DNA of 64,000 nt, from the NCBI RefSeq assembly GCF_001184025.1, contig NZ_BBYG01000008.1:744001-808000 (forward strand), in the 5' to 3' direction. This document shows, piece after piece, positions 55,853 to 63,915 of this stretch (within the stretch, counting starts at the first letter, position 1; each line of letters opens with the position of its first letter). Below the pieces are notes generated by a model. That model saw nothing but the letters and a program-made list of their open reading frames with translations. It was not told the DNA's origin and made no database searches. This DNA comes from Streptomyces maremycinicus. GTDB lineage: Bacteria; Actinomycetota; Actinomycetes; Streptomycetales; Streptomycetaceae. Position numbers and translations under genes: made by a program.

Positions 55853-56140
55853 TCATTTCGCCCGTCCCCGGGGGCCGAGCACACGGCGGATCGCCGGAAC
55901 GCGTACGTCAGGCCCTTGGCTCCTGTGGGCGAGCTTGTCCATCGCCCGCCGGTAGGCGGCCGCGTCGATACGGTCCGCCAACCGCAGGCGCACCAAACGG
56001 CATTCGGCGGCCCCGGCCGCGGCACGTCGCCCTGCGAACGGGGCCAGGAGCACCCCGCACCGTCCCCGCGCGCCTGTCACGCGCCGTACGGTGTCGACGG
56101 CGATCGACGTCAGCAGCGCCACTCCGATCAGCGTCGACAT
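55853..56140 (-). CDS. Small SHOCT-like membrane protein, paralogue 2 of 3
   Basis: A 95-residue protein with an N-terminal helix (TLIGVALLTSIAVDTVRRV), then APFAGRRAAAGAAECRLVRL and RLADRIDAAAYRRAMDKLAH, the same plan as 55122-55379 and 63181-63438 but more diverged. GGAGG lies 5 nt before ATG 56140. It is the first gene of a long minus-strand series and has the shared palindrome 120 nt upstream. Function unknown. Confidence 0.7.
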   Translation of the reverse strand: MSTLIGVALLTSIAVDTVRRVTGARGRCGVLLAPFAGRRAAAGAAECRLVRLRLADRIDAAAYRRAMDKLAHRSQGPDVRVPAIRRVLGPRGRAK

Positions 56141-56259
56141 GGCTGCCTCCGTTCTCGAGCGGGGCCACCGGCGGGGGCTGTGACCCTCGTGATCAGCGCC
56201 TTTGCCCCGGCGATACGGACTCTTCCACCGTGGCCCCGACGGGCCGCGCGTTCCAGGGC

Positions 56260-56274
56260 GCTAAGGTCCTTAGT
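56260..56274. promoter_or_regulatory. ACTAAG-type palindromic operator
   Basis: GCTAAG-GTC-CTTAGT, one substitution. 120 nt upstream of the SHOCT-like gene that heads the minus-strand series down to the two-component system. Confidence 0.8.
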
Positions 56275-56322
56275 AGTGTGCCGAACGGCCCTATCGCAAC
56301 GGCCTCGCCCGAGGAGAGCCGG

Positions 56323-56535
56323 TCACCTTGTCACGGGTTCCTCTTCGGCCGTCCGCTGCGCACCGCTCCCCGGTATCGAGACGGATCGGTCCTCCTGCTC
56401 GCGCCGGCTGCGGGTGAGCGAGGGCGGGAGCGAGGCCGGGATGAGGGCGACGCCGATCCCGCCGGTGACCACCTCGGGAACGTCAAAGCGGTCGCGGACC
56501 GAAGAGCCGGGCGCGGCGTGCGCGGTCACCGTCAC
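56323..56535 (-). pseudogene. C-terminal fragment resembling DUF475 (TerC-like) proteins
   Basis: A 70-codon frame ends RFDVPEVVTGGIGVALIPAS then LPPSLTRSRREQE, which resembles the last helix of DUF475/TerC-type membrane proteins. No start or preceding helices are present. Tentative. Confidence 0.35.
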
Positions 56536-56564
56536 CCTCCTGTCCGCGCGCGGTACCCCACACA

Positions 56565-56580
56565 GGGGCCTTTCGGCCCC
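56565..56580. promoter_or_regulatory. DosR/OsdR-like box
   Basis: GGGGCCTTTCGGCCCC, about 110 nt upstream of the second csoR. Followed at about 56607 by a G-tract element (GTGGGGGTATCC) of CsoR-box type. Confidence 0.4.
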
Positions 56581-56688
56581 GCGGACGGGACAGCAGGCCC
56601 CTACGCGGTGGGGGTATCCACGGTCAGGATGGAATCCACACCTCGTACACGCGATACACACGGAGAGACGGAGAGGAGGCGCACGGCG

Positions 56689-57015
56689 ATGACCACAGCC
56701 TCCGGTCGCGGTCTCCGCCCGCAGGTGTCCGAACCGCCGGGCTACCACAGCCACAAGGCCGATCACCTGTCCCGGCTGCACAAGATCGAGGGCCAGGTGC
56801 GCGGGGTGGCGCGCATGGTCGACGAGGACCGGTACTGCATCGACGTCCTCACCCAGATCGGCGCCGTCACTCACGCGTTGCAGGAAGTCGCCTTGGGCCT
56901 GCTCGACGACCACGCACGGCACTGCGTACTGGACGCGGCGAAGGCGGAACCCGCCGAGGCCGACGCCAAGTTCGACGAGATCACCGTCGCCCTGCGCCGC
57001 GCCCTGCGGTTGTGA
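56689..57015 (+). CDS. csoR: CsoR-family copper-sensing repressor, second copy
   Basis: A 108-residue repressor with a 20-residue N-terminal extension over the copy at 15463. Copper ligands C50 (DRYCIDVL), H75 and C79 (DDHARHC) are present, with KIEGQVRGVAR at 32-42. GAGAGGAGG precedes ATG 56689 by about 9 nt. Possible own operator GGGGGTATCC about 80 nt upstream. Two different CsoR paralogues in one island suggest separate operators or metals. Confidence 0.92.
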   Translation: MTTASGRGLRPQVSEPPGYHSHKADHLSRLHKIEGQVRGVARMVDEDRYCIDVLTQIGAVTHALQEVALGLLDDHARHCVLDAAKAEPAEADAKFDEITVALRRALRL

Positions 57016-57473
57016 ACCGCGGGCCGACCGCCCGGGCTGCCGAGCGTCGGCACGATCCGCCGCGCGCCCAGCAGGAAGGAGGAAGAGCCGTCTGCCACGT
57101 CCGCAAGGGCAGCGGACTTCAGTCGCTGACGCGGCGTATCCACCCCGGCTCCGACAACTGAATCCTGCGACGCACGGGATCCCGCCCAGTCCAAAGACCG
57201 GGCGGGATCCCGCCGTTTCCGAGCGCCTCCTGCTGCCCGACTCGGATATGAACCCCGTCCTGGGGTCCCCCGAGACGCGGCGCAGGGAGACACGGCCAGA
57301 TGGTTCGAGCGGGATCCGTGCCGCCGTCAGACGGGTGATGAGCGCACGCACCCGGTTTCTGCGCATGCATCGCCTGGTCACTGCGAGCGATCACGTGAAT
57401 CTGTGATCGCTCACACCACCATGACACCACGTCCCGCGATACCGGTGAGCACCCAGGCCAGGACGGTGGTGCG
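57016..57473. other. Non-coding interval with strong hairpin
   Basis: No convincing gene. At 57175-57212 CGGGATCCCGCCC pairs perfectly with GGGCGGGATCCCG across a 12-nt loop, a likely bidirectional terminator between csoR and the convergent release factor gene. Confidence 0.7.
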
Positions 57474-59075
57474 TCAGTCGTGAGCGGCGGTGAGGTGGTC
57501 CAGGCGGACGTCGGGGAATTCGCGCTGGAGGAAGTCGGCCTGCCAGCGGCTGCGGAAGAGAGCGAGCCGTGCCTTGTCGCGGACGCGGGTGAGCGCCTCG
57601 CACTTGATCCGGGAGCGGCCCAGCGCTTCGGCGCCGGCCGCGTCGGTGGCCAGCGCGAGGCGGTACGGCAGTGGCTCCAGCCTGACCGGAGCGGAGAACT
57701 CGCCCGCCATCCGGGCGGTGACAACCTCGAACTGCATCGGGCCGACCGCGGCCAGAACCGGGGCCTGTTCGCCGCGCAGATCGGATACGAGCACCTGCAC
57801 CACGCCCTCCTCGTCCAGTTGGGCGATGCTCCGTCGGAACTGCTTGGAGCGGCTGACGTCGACGGGCCGGGCGACGGCGAAGTGCTCGGGCGCGAAGGAG
57901 GGTATGGGCGGGAAGACGGCGGCCTGGTCCGCGTAGAGGGTGTCGCCCACCCGGAGGGTGTGGGCGTTGACCAGGCCGACCACATCGCCGGGATAGGCGA
58001 CGTCGACGCTGGAGCGGTCCTGGCCGAACAGGCTGTGCGCGTACTTGGTGGCGAACGGTCTTCCGGTGGCGGCGCGCGTGAGGGTCATGCCGCGTTCGAA
58101 GACGCCCGAGCACACCCGTATGAAGGCGATCCGGTCGCGGTGGGCGGGGTCCATGTTCGCCTGCACCTTGAACACCAGCCCCGCGAACGGCGCGTCGACG
58201 GGGCGGGTACCGCCGCCCGCCAGCTCCCGTGGCCCCGGGGGTGGGGCGAGGTCGACGCTGGCCTCCAGCAGCAGCCGTACGCCGATGTTGGATATGGCCG
58301 CGCCGAAGAACACGGGCGTGGTCCGGCCCGCCAGGAACGCCTCCTGGTCGTGCATGGCGCCGGCGGCCCGCAGCAGTTCCAACTCCTCCATCGCCTGGTC
58401 CCAGTGCGTGCCCTCCTCGGCCGCCGCCCGCTCGGCCGCGATCGCCTCCTCGACGGCCTCCTGGGCTCCGCCCAGGGCGCGGGTGTAGCGCAGCATCCGC
58501 TCGGGCATCCGTACGTCGATCAGGCCGCGCAGATTCCCGGCGTCGCCGACCGGCCAGGTGACCGGGGTGGGCCTGAGGCGGAACTCGCGCTCGATCTCGT
58601 CCAGCAGGTGCAGCGCCTCTCGACCGGGCCGGTCCCACTTGTTGACGAACGTGATCACGGGGACGCCGCGGTGGCGGCAGACGTCGAAGAGTTTGCGGGT
58701 CTGTTCCTCCAGGCCCTTGGCCGCGTCGATGAGCATCACGGCGCAGTCCACCGCGGCCAGGACGCGGTAGGTGTCCTCGGAGAAGTCCGCGTGCCCAGGG
58801 GTGTCCAGCAGGTTGAGCACGCACCCGCGGTGCGCGAACTGCAGCACGGCGGCGGTGACCGAGATGCCGCGCGCCTTCTCCATCTCCATCCAGTCGGAGG
58901 CCACCCGCCGGCGCCCGGCCTTGCCGTGCACCGCCCCCGCCCTGGTGATGGCGTGGGCGTGCAGCGCGAGCGCCTCGGTGAGCGTGGACTTGCCCGCGTC
59001 GGGATGGCTGATCACCGCGAAGGTGCGCCGCCGCGCCGCCTCACGGGCCGCCGCCCCTCTGCCGTCCGGGATCAC
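57474..59075 (-). CDS. prfC: Peptide chain release factor 3
   Basis: A 533-residue translational GTPase that recycles RF1/RF2 and rescues miscoded ribosomes. G1 SHPDAGKST (23-31), G2 area ARGISVTAAV, G3 DTPGHADF, G4 NKWD (usual NKxD). The C-terminal RF3 domain has VGPMQFEVVTARM. Typical length. GTG at 59075 has GGAGG 7 nt upstream. It is a housekeeping-type gene in an accessory island; whether a chromosomal copy also exists cannot be seen here. Confidence 0.93.
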   Translation of the reverse strand: MIPDGRGAAAREAARRRTFAVISHPDAGKSTLTEALALHAHAITRAGAVHGKAGRRRVASDWMEMEKARGISVTAAVLQFAHRGCVLNLLDTPGHADFSEDTYRVLAAVDCAVMLIDAAKGLEEQTRKLFDVCRHRGVPVITFVNKWDRPGREALHLLDEIEREFRLRPTPVTWPVGDAGNLRGLIDVRMPERMLRYTRALGGAQEAVEEAIAAERAAAEEGTHWDQAMEELELLRAAGAMHDQEAFLAGRTTPVFFGAAISNIGVRLLLEASVDLAPPPGPRELAGGGTRPVDAPFAGLVFKVQANMDPAHRDRIAFIRVCSGVFERGMTLTRAATGRPFATKYAHSLFGQDRSSVDVAYPGDVVGLVNAHTLRVGDTLYADQAAVFPPIPSFAPEHFAVARPVDVSRSKQFRRSIAQLDEEGVVQVLVSDLRGEQAPVLAAVGPMQFEVVTARMAGEFSAPVRLEPLPYRLALATDAAGAEALGRSRIKCEALTRVRDKARLALFRSRWQADFLQREFPDVRLDHLTAAHD

Positions 59076-59407
59076 CGCACCGCCTCCGCGCCCGCACGGC
59101 CAGCCGCCATGGCGTCATGAGCCGGGCGAGGCGGCCGTACGGAGAGCGGACGACGCCGTCCGTCGGCGTCGACTCCCGGTGAGGGTCTTTGTGCCGTGCA
59201 GCGGCCCCGACCCGGTATGTGCCCCATGCAACCAGTTCCTTGTGTCTGTTCGTCAGTCTCTGGATCGGGGTGTCCCCTGCTCGAACGGAGTCGAGAACCT
59301 GGGGCAGGTGTTCCCTCGCCGGGCTGTTGCTCCATGTTCCATGTTGTCCAGCCTGCTGGTCCACGGCCTGACCGCATCTGATCCGCGGATCGGTGCGGTG
59401 CTGGCGG
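59076..59407. other. No complete gene; possible antitoxin-like remnant
   Basis: One minus-strand frame (about 59220-59330) reads REHLPQVLDSVRAGDTPIQR then LTNRHKELVAWGTY, reminiscent of Phd/YefM-type antitoxins. No toxin gene or start signal accompanies it. Weakly supported. Confidence 0.25.
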
Positions 59408-59590
59408 TCACGCCTTCTTGGCGGCGATGTCCTTGATTACAGGGTGTAGGTCCCAGTGGATGAGGGCGCCGATGGACATGGCGGCCACGCGCCCCTGCTC
59501 GTCCAGGACGTACGTGGTGGGCACGGCGCGTGCGGCCAGGTTCTTGAAGCCGCACCCTGCTCGCCGTCCAGGGTGGTGCCCTTCAGGGCG
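59408..59590 (-). pseudogene. TlpA/thioredoxin-like remnant
   Basis: KGTTLDGEQ (59583-59557, one frame) is a TlpA N-terminal motif; directly after it, in another frame, GFKNLAARAVPTTYVLDEQG and VIKDIAAKKA give the C-terminal part with the cis-Pro (VPTTYVLD). The central region with the WCxxC active site is deleted. Lgt, Lnt and TlpA genes often go together in copper islands, so this was probably a functional member. Confidence 0.75.
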
Positions 59591-59875
59591 AGGGCACCAT
59601 GCGCTCGCCGGGCTGGAGGTACCGCGGCGGAGCCGCTCCGCATGCGAGCCGATCAGTGCCGATCCCGAGTCACCTCGCCGGGGAGGCTGCTTGGGGACTG
59701 GGGACCAGCGAAGGCGCAGCCGCGATATCGACCGCGCTGAACGGGCCTGAGCTCCGCGCCGGATGGCCCGCACCTTGGCGGCGTGCCTACCGGTCCACGC
59801 AGTCGGCCACCTGCTCGGGCAGCGGTGCCCCGGCGCGTCGGGATGGCCAGGAGCAAGCTCGGCGGGGAGGGGCGC
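59591..59875. other. No recognisable gene
   Basis: About 285 bp between the TlpA remnant and the small membrane protein. No start signals or motifs; probably the decayed 5' part of the TlpA gene and flank. Confidence 0.45.
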
Positions 59876-60124
59876 CTACGACTTGGCGTCCATCACGCCG
59901 GCCCTCCACAGCCCGATGGCCGCCCCCACGACGCCGCCTCCCAGATAGAAGAAGGAGTGACCGCCAGGGAGCACCTCCAGCTCGCTGAACTCCTCGACCC
60001 AGTTCACCACGATGACCACCAGGCTCAGCCAGAACAGGGACCATCCGAAGATCCTGTTCGGCACGGACCGGGTATGCAGCTTCCCGACCTTGAGCTTGCT
60101 GTGCTTGATGCTGTTGCCCGTCAT
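59876..60124 (-). CDS. Small membrane protein coupled to lgt
   Basis: An 82-residue protein: basic N-terminus (IKHSKLKVGKLHTRSVPNR), helix FGWSLFWLSLVVIVVNWVEE, then GGHSFFYLGGGVVGAAIGLW as a second helix. Its ATG overlaps the lgt stop (ATGA). Family not recognised; likely an accessory to lipoprotein maturation by position. Confidence 0.65.
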   Translation of the reverse strand: MTGNSIKHSKLKVGKLHTRSVPNRIFGWSLFWLSLVVIVVNWVEEFSELEVLPGGHSFFYLGGGVVGAAIGLWRAGVMDAKS

Positions 60125-60984
60125 GCGCTCGCCTTCTCCGCTTCGGGGGCGTCCGCCCCGCTGTCGCTTCCCGAGATGTCCTCCACACCCGGGCGCCGCC
60201 GGGCCGAGATCACCAGGTAGGTGACGGCGCCGGCGAACACCACGATCGAGGTCCAGTTGTTCAGCCGGAGCCCCAGGAAGTGCTGTGCCTCGTCGATCCG
60301 CAGGTACTCGATCCAGAACCGGCCGACGGTGTACGCGGCCACGTAGAGCGCGAAGGTCCGCCCGTGCCCGAGCGCGAAGCGCGCGCCCGCCCAGACGACC
60401 AGCACGGCGACGCCGACGTCCCACAGCGACTCGTAGAGGAAGGTGGGATGGAACGTCGCCACGTCCGCGTAGCCCTCAGGCCGCTTGTCCGGGGAGATCT
60501 CCAGACCCCAGGGGAGGGAGGTCGGGCGCCCGAAGAGCTCCTGGTTGAACCAGTTGCCCCACCGCCCGATGGCCTGTGCGAGCGCGATGCCGGGCGCGAC
60601 CGCGTCCGCGTACGCGGGGAACGGAACCCCGTGCCGTCGGCACCCGATCCACGCGCCGACGCCGCCCAGCGCGATGGCGCCCCAGATGCCGAGGCCGCCC
60701 TCCCAGATGTACAGGGCCTTGATGGGCTCGCCGCCCGCACCGAAGTACGCGTCCGGGCTGGTGATCACGTGGTACAGGCGGCCGCCGACGAGCCCGAAGG
60801 GCACCGCCCAGATGGCGATGTCCGCGATCGTCTCCTTCTTGCCGCCGCGCGCCACCCAGCGGCGCGTGCCGAGCCAGACGGCGACGAAGGCGCCCAGGAT
60901 GATGCAGAAGGCGTACGCCCTCAGTGGGACCGGCCCCAGGTACAGGACTCCGGTCGACGGGCTGGGCAGTGCGGCGAGTTCCAT
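60121..60984 (-). CDS. lgt: Prolipoprotein diacylglyceryl transferase
   Basis: A 287-residue membrane enzyme that attaches diacylglycerol to the lipobox cysteine, the first lipoprotein maturation step. Seven or so helices; the Lgt signature GRWGNWFNQELFGRP is at 140-154, and HPTFLYES and GRTFALYVAAYTVGRFWIEY complete the family pattern. ATG 60984 lacks a ribosome-binding site. TTATAGT ends 7 nt upstream of the ATG, so if it is the -10 box the transcript would be leaderless or nearly so. The shared palindrome is 21 nt upstream, inside the end of lnt. Confidence 0.95.
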   Translation of the reverse strand: MELAALPSPSTGVLYLGPVPLRAYAFCIILGAFVAVWLGTRRWVARGGKKETIADIAIWAVPFGLVGGRLYHVITSPDAYFGAGGEPIKALYIWEGGLGIWGAIALGGVGAWIGCRRHGVPFPAYADAVAPGIALAQAIGRWGNWFNQELFGRPTSLPWGLEISPDKRPEGYADVATFHPTFLYESLWDVGVAVLVVWAGARFALGHGRTFALYVAAYTVGRFWIEYLRIDEAQHFLGLRLNNWTSIVVFAGAVTYLVISARRRPGVEDISGSDSGADAPEAEKASA

Positions 60985-61002
60985 ACCTGCACTATAAGAG
61001 AT

Positions 61003-62598
61003 TCAGCTAAGTAGCTTAGTAAATGGTTGGTCATGCTCGGGCATGGAAGAAGGCGCCTGAGCTGCGGCTGCGCTGCGCCGCGAGCGACGCAGGGAGAGCG
61101 CCAGACCGACGAGAACGGGTGCCCCCAGCAGCACCTCGGGCCACACGCCGAGCCACTCGGAGAGGGTGAGCCCCGAGGCGAGCGGCACCCGCTCCACCAG
61201 ATGGCCGCCACGCCAGGTCCCCAGCCGGTCCATGACCTGTCCGTCCGGCCCGACGATGGCGCTGACCCCGCTCGTCGAGGCGAGGGCGACCGCTCGTCCG
61301 TACTCGATCGCGCGGATGCGGGCCATCGCCAGCTGCTGCTCGGACTGCCCGGCCTGGAGACCGCGCTCGTACGTCGCGTTGTTCGTCTGGACGACGAGGA
61401 GGTTGGCGCCCGCCCGTACGGTGTCCCGGACTCGGTCGTCGTACGCGATCTCGTAGCAGATCACGTCACCGAGCAGCACCCGCCCCGCCTCCAGCGGGGC
61501 CGTGGAAGTACCGGGCAGGAGGTCGCGCGGGATGAGCTGGAGCGCGCCGAGGCCGCCGAGGAGCGAACGTGCGGGGATGTACTCGCCGAAGGGGACGAGC
61601 TGGCGCTTGGCGTACCAGGAGGCCGGGCCCTGGCCGGGCAGCCACAGCTGGCCGGCGTTGTACGCCCGGCCGCCGGGGGCTTCCAGCATGGCGCCGATGA
61701 GGAGAGGGCTGTCCAGTTCGCGGACCGAGTCGGCGACCAGGGAGCCGAGCTCCGGATTGCGTCCCGGGTCGCCGTCGAGGGAGTTCTCCGGCCACAGGAC
61801 GACATCCGGACGCGGGACCTCGCCGCGGCGTACGGCGTCGGCCAGGGACTTGGTCTCGCGTGCGTGATTCTGTGCGACGTTGCGCACCCGGGCCTGCTCC
61901 TCCAGGGTGCGCTCGCGTTCGACGTTGCCCTGGACGACGGCGACCACGGCGCTCGGCCCAGATGTCCCCGGGGCAGGGAGGGCGAGCGGTGTCGTGATCA
62001 GGACGGCCACGCCGAGGCATACGGCCGCGCTGACCTCCCGACGCCCGCTGCGCCACGCCGTCAGGCCGTACAACAGCAGCGATCCGAGGAGTGCAACGGC
62101 GAAGGAGAGGGCTGGGCCGCCGCCGACAGCGGCCCAGCCGGCATAGGGAGCGTCCGCCTGCCCGAAGGCCAGCCGTCCCCAGGGGAAGCCGCCGAGCGGA
62201 GTCCGGCCGCGTACCGCCTCCAAGGCCACCCACCAGGCGGCGGTGTACAGCGGCCAGCCCGGCAGCGCGATCAAGCGGGGCAGCGGCATCGCGGCGAGTG
62301 CGAAGACCAGGGCCTGGACCGCCGTGAGGGTGAGCCACGGGACCAGACCGAGGTTCGCCAGCCAGACAATCAGCGGGGCGAGAAAGGCGATGCCGAAGAT
62401 CCCGCCGGCGACGAAGGCGGACCGGGCCCGCCGTCCGCGTACCGCCAGGATCAGCAGAGCCGGACCGAGCGGGGCCAGGAACCACCATCCGACCGGCGGG
62501 AACGAGGCGTAGAGAAGCAGCCCACCGGAGGAGGCCGCCGCCCATGAGCGGAGCGTGGCCGCACTGGGGCGGGCCACGCGCGGTGTGCCGGGCCTCAC
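61003..62598 (-). CDS. lnt: Apolipoprotein N-acyltransferase
   Basis: A 531-residue membrane enzyme that adds the third acyl chain to lipoproteins. The N-terminal six helices (about 10-215) precede a nitrilase-type domain with VVAVVQGNVERERTLEEQAR, VLWPENSLDG, VPFGEYIPARSLL, and catalytic-Cys region DVICYEIAYDDRV. A final helix (WPEVLLGAPVLVGLALSL) follows. GTG 62598 overlaps the stop of the upstream gene (GTGA). Typical length. Confidence 0.93.
   Translation of the reverse strand: MRPGTPRVARPSAATLRSWAAASSGGLLLYASFPPVGWWFLAPLGPALLILAVRGRRARSAFVAGGIFGIAFLAPLIVWLANLGLVPWLTLTAVQALVFALAAMPLPRLIALPGWPLYTAAWWVALEAVRGRTPLGGFPWGRLAFGQADAPYAGWAAVGGGPALSFAVALLGSLLLYGLTAWRSGRREVSAAVCLGVAVLITTPLALPAPGTSGPSAVVAVVQGNVERERTLEEQARVRNVAQNHARETKSLADAVRRGEVPRPDVVLWPENSLDGDPGRNPELGSLVADSVRELDSPLLIGAMLEAPGGRAYNAGQLWLPGQGPASWYAKRQLVPFGEYIPARSLLGGLGALQLIPRDLLPGTSTAPLEAGRVLLGDVICYEIAYDDRVRDTVRAGANLLVVQTNNATYERGLQAGQSEQQLAMARIRAIEYGRAVALASTSGVSAIVGPDGQVMDRLGTWRGGHLVERVPLASGLTLSEWLGVWPEVLLGAPVLVGLALSLRRSRRSAAAAQAPSSMPEHDQPFTKLLS
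61006..61020. promoter_or_regulatory. ACTAAG-type palindromic operator inside the end of lnt
   Basis: GCTAAG-TAG-CTTAGT, one substitution. On the minus strand these bases encode the last lnt residues TKLLS, and the lnt stop (61003-61005) adjoins. It sits 21 nt upstream of the lgt ATG, over the presumed lgt promoter (TTATAGT at 60991-60997). Confidence 0.85.
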
Positions 62599-63050
62599 GA
62601 AGGGACTGCGCAGACGTTCGCGGTGCGCAGCCGCCGGACCAGCACATGGACGAGCAGGGCTACCGAAGCCACGGCGAGCACCGGCTGCACCGGCGCGAAG
62701 AACGTCAGGGCGCCGCTGACGCCGATGGCCAGCACCACGAGCTTGTTGCAGATCGGACAGCCGACCGCGAAGGCCGACAGCAGCCCGGCGCCGAGGGCGC
62801 GAACGGTACGGGGGCGCTCGGGTGGCCCGACCGCGGGGACGTCGGCCGGGCCGATACGGACGTACGTGGCCACCAGGAGCCCCTCCAGCACGGAACTGAC
62901 CAGCCATACCGGGTAGTTCCACCACAGCACCGGGGTCATCCGCGTGTAGAAGGGAGTCGGCACCACGCCCGTCGGCACGCCGATGACGAGTGCGGCGATC
63001 ACGGTGACCGCTGCTGCCACGAGCCATCTGCGGGTGGGCCAGGTGCGCAT
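62595..63050 (-). CDS. Membrane protein with CPICNK motif, coupled to lnt
   Basis: A 151-residue protein with four helices (WLVAAAVTVIAALVIGV, WNYPVWLVSSVLEGLLVATY, ALGAGLLSAFAVGCPICNKL, VLAVASVALLVHVLV). The GCPICNKLVVLAIG segment places a CxxC at a membrane edge, suggestive of thiol redox or metal transfer. ATG 63050 was chosen for GAGGAG at 7 nt; an upstream frame is open to 63140. Its stop overlaps lnt. No named family recognised; the conserved motif makes it worth naming. Confidence 0.75.
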   Translation of the reverse strand: MRTWPTRRWLVAAAVTVIAALVIGVPTGVVPTPFYTRMTPVLWWNYPVWLVSSVLEGLLVATYVRIGPADVPAVGPPERPRTVRALGAGLLSAFAVGCPICNKLVVLAIGVSGALTFFAPVQPVLAVASVALLVHVLVRRLRTANVCAVPS

Positions 63051-63147
63051 GGGGCTGCTCCTCGGGGTCGGGCCGCCGACCGGACGGCACGGCAAACCGG
63101 GGAGCCTGACAGCGGCCTCCGGTCGGCGGCTGGCAGTCATGCTAAGT

Positions 63148-63162
63148 CACTAATTAGATTAG
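63148..63162. promoter_or_regulatory. ACTAAG-type palindromic operator
   Basis: ACTAAT-TAG-ATTAGT, symmetric change in both arms, with an overlapping half-site GCTAAG at 63140-63145. About 98 nt upstream of the CPICNK gene (start 63050), so it heads the CPICNK-lnt unit. Confidence 0.8.
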
Positions 63163-63180
63163 TAGCAATGAAGGGCTGGA

Positions 63181-63438
63181 TCAGTGGTGAGGCGGAGGTT
63201 CTACGACGCGGTGGCCGTGGGCGAGGCCCGTCATGCGTCGCTGGTAGGAGCGTGTGTCGATCCGTCCGTGCAGCAGCAGGCCGGCGCACCACCGCTCCTC
63301 ATCCTCGAGCGCGGCGCGCCTGCCTCTGAAGCGGGCCAGCGGAGGGCACCGGCTCTGGTGTGCGCTGACCAGCCGGGCTATGTCGTAGTAGATCGCGGCG
63401 AGAAGCAGGGCGCCGATCAATATCGCTATCGCGGCCAT
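63181..63438 (-). CDS. Small SHOCT-like membrane protein, paralogue 3 of 3
   Basis: An 85-residue protein: helix MAAIAILIGALLLAAIYYDI, block SRCPPLARFRGRRAALEDEE, and LLLHGRIDTRSYQRRMTGL with a His-rich end (HGHRVVEPPPHH). Very similar to 55122-55379. No good ribosome-binding site is visible, but it lies 16 bp after the DUF2933-like gene and may be coupled. Function unknown. Confidence 0.75.
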   Translation of the reverse strand: MAAIAILIGALLLAAIYYDIARLVSAHQSRCPPLARFRGRRAALEDEERWCAGLLLHGRIDTRSYQRRMTGLAHGHRVVEPPPHH

Positions 63439-63454
63439 GGGACCAAGGCCCAGT

Positions 63455-63661
63455 TCACAAGGTTTCGCGTGTGTCCTTCTGTGTGGCGCGCAGCTCGGCG
63501 ACTTCCTTGCGCAGCTCGTCCAGTTCGAAGTGCGCCACGGGTGAGCCGACGGAGCTGCTTCGCCGTGATGCGTGCAGCCCTCCGCGCGTCATGAACCACA
63601 TCATCAGGCCCATGCCGATCGGGCAGGCCAGGAGGAGCAGTGGATACAGATACTGAGGCAT
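63455..63661 (-). CDS. Small membrane protein, DUF2933-like
   Basis: A 68-residue protein: MPQYLYPLLLLACPIGMGLM then MWFMTRGG (one Met/Cys-rich helix) and a coiled-coil tail (FELDELRKEVAELRATQKD). GGGAGG lies 5 nt before ATG 63661. The Met and Cys residues in the helix could bind Cu(I). The shared palindrome is 49 nt upstream. Confidence 0.75.
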   Translation of the reverse strand: MPQYLYPLLLLACPIGMGLMMWFMTRGGLHASRRSSSVGSPVAHFELDELRKEVAELRATQKDTRETL

Positions 63662-63709
63662 GAGGGCCTCCCGGTGGGCTGCGGGGCGCTCATCGAACCC
63701 GCTCTGTCT

Positions 63710-63724
63710 ACTAAGTAGTTTAGA
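63710..63724. promoter_or_regulatory. ACTAAG-type palindromic operator
   Basis: ACTAAG-TAG-TTTAGA, one perfect arm, 49 nt upstream of the DUF2933-like gene. Confidence 0.75.
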
Positions 63725-63900
63725 TAAATGGGAACGGCGGCGCCAGTCCGGGCATATCTGATCGCGCGGTGTGATGGATCTGTTGCTGAGAGTGTCTCGG
63801 GGTGGGAGTGAGTCTGATTGGCTGCGGCGAGGCTGGCGACGTCGATGGTCGGGTGTTCGCGTGCAGGCCGGGGGCAATACTCGCACTCTTGCCTTTATCT

Positions 63901-63915
63901 ACTAAGATGCTTAGT
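63901..63915. promoter_or_regulatory. ACTAAG-type palindromic operator (perfect copy)
   Basis: ACTAAG-ATG-CTTAGT, both arms perfect, in a non-coding stretch (63725-64000). It most likely controls a plus-strand gene beyond the right edge, since the nearest minus gene already has its own copy at 63710. Confidence 0.8.

Noticed and set aside
59220..59330. Complete toxin-antitoxin pair
   Set aside because: Only a vague antitoxin-like stretch; no toxin gene, start or ribosome-binding site.
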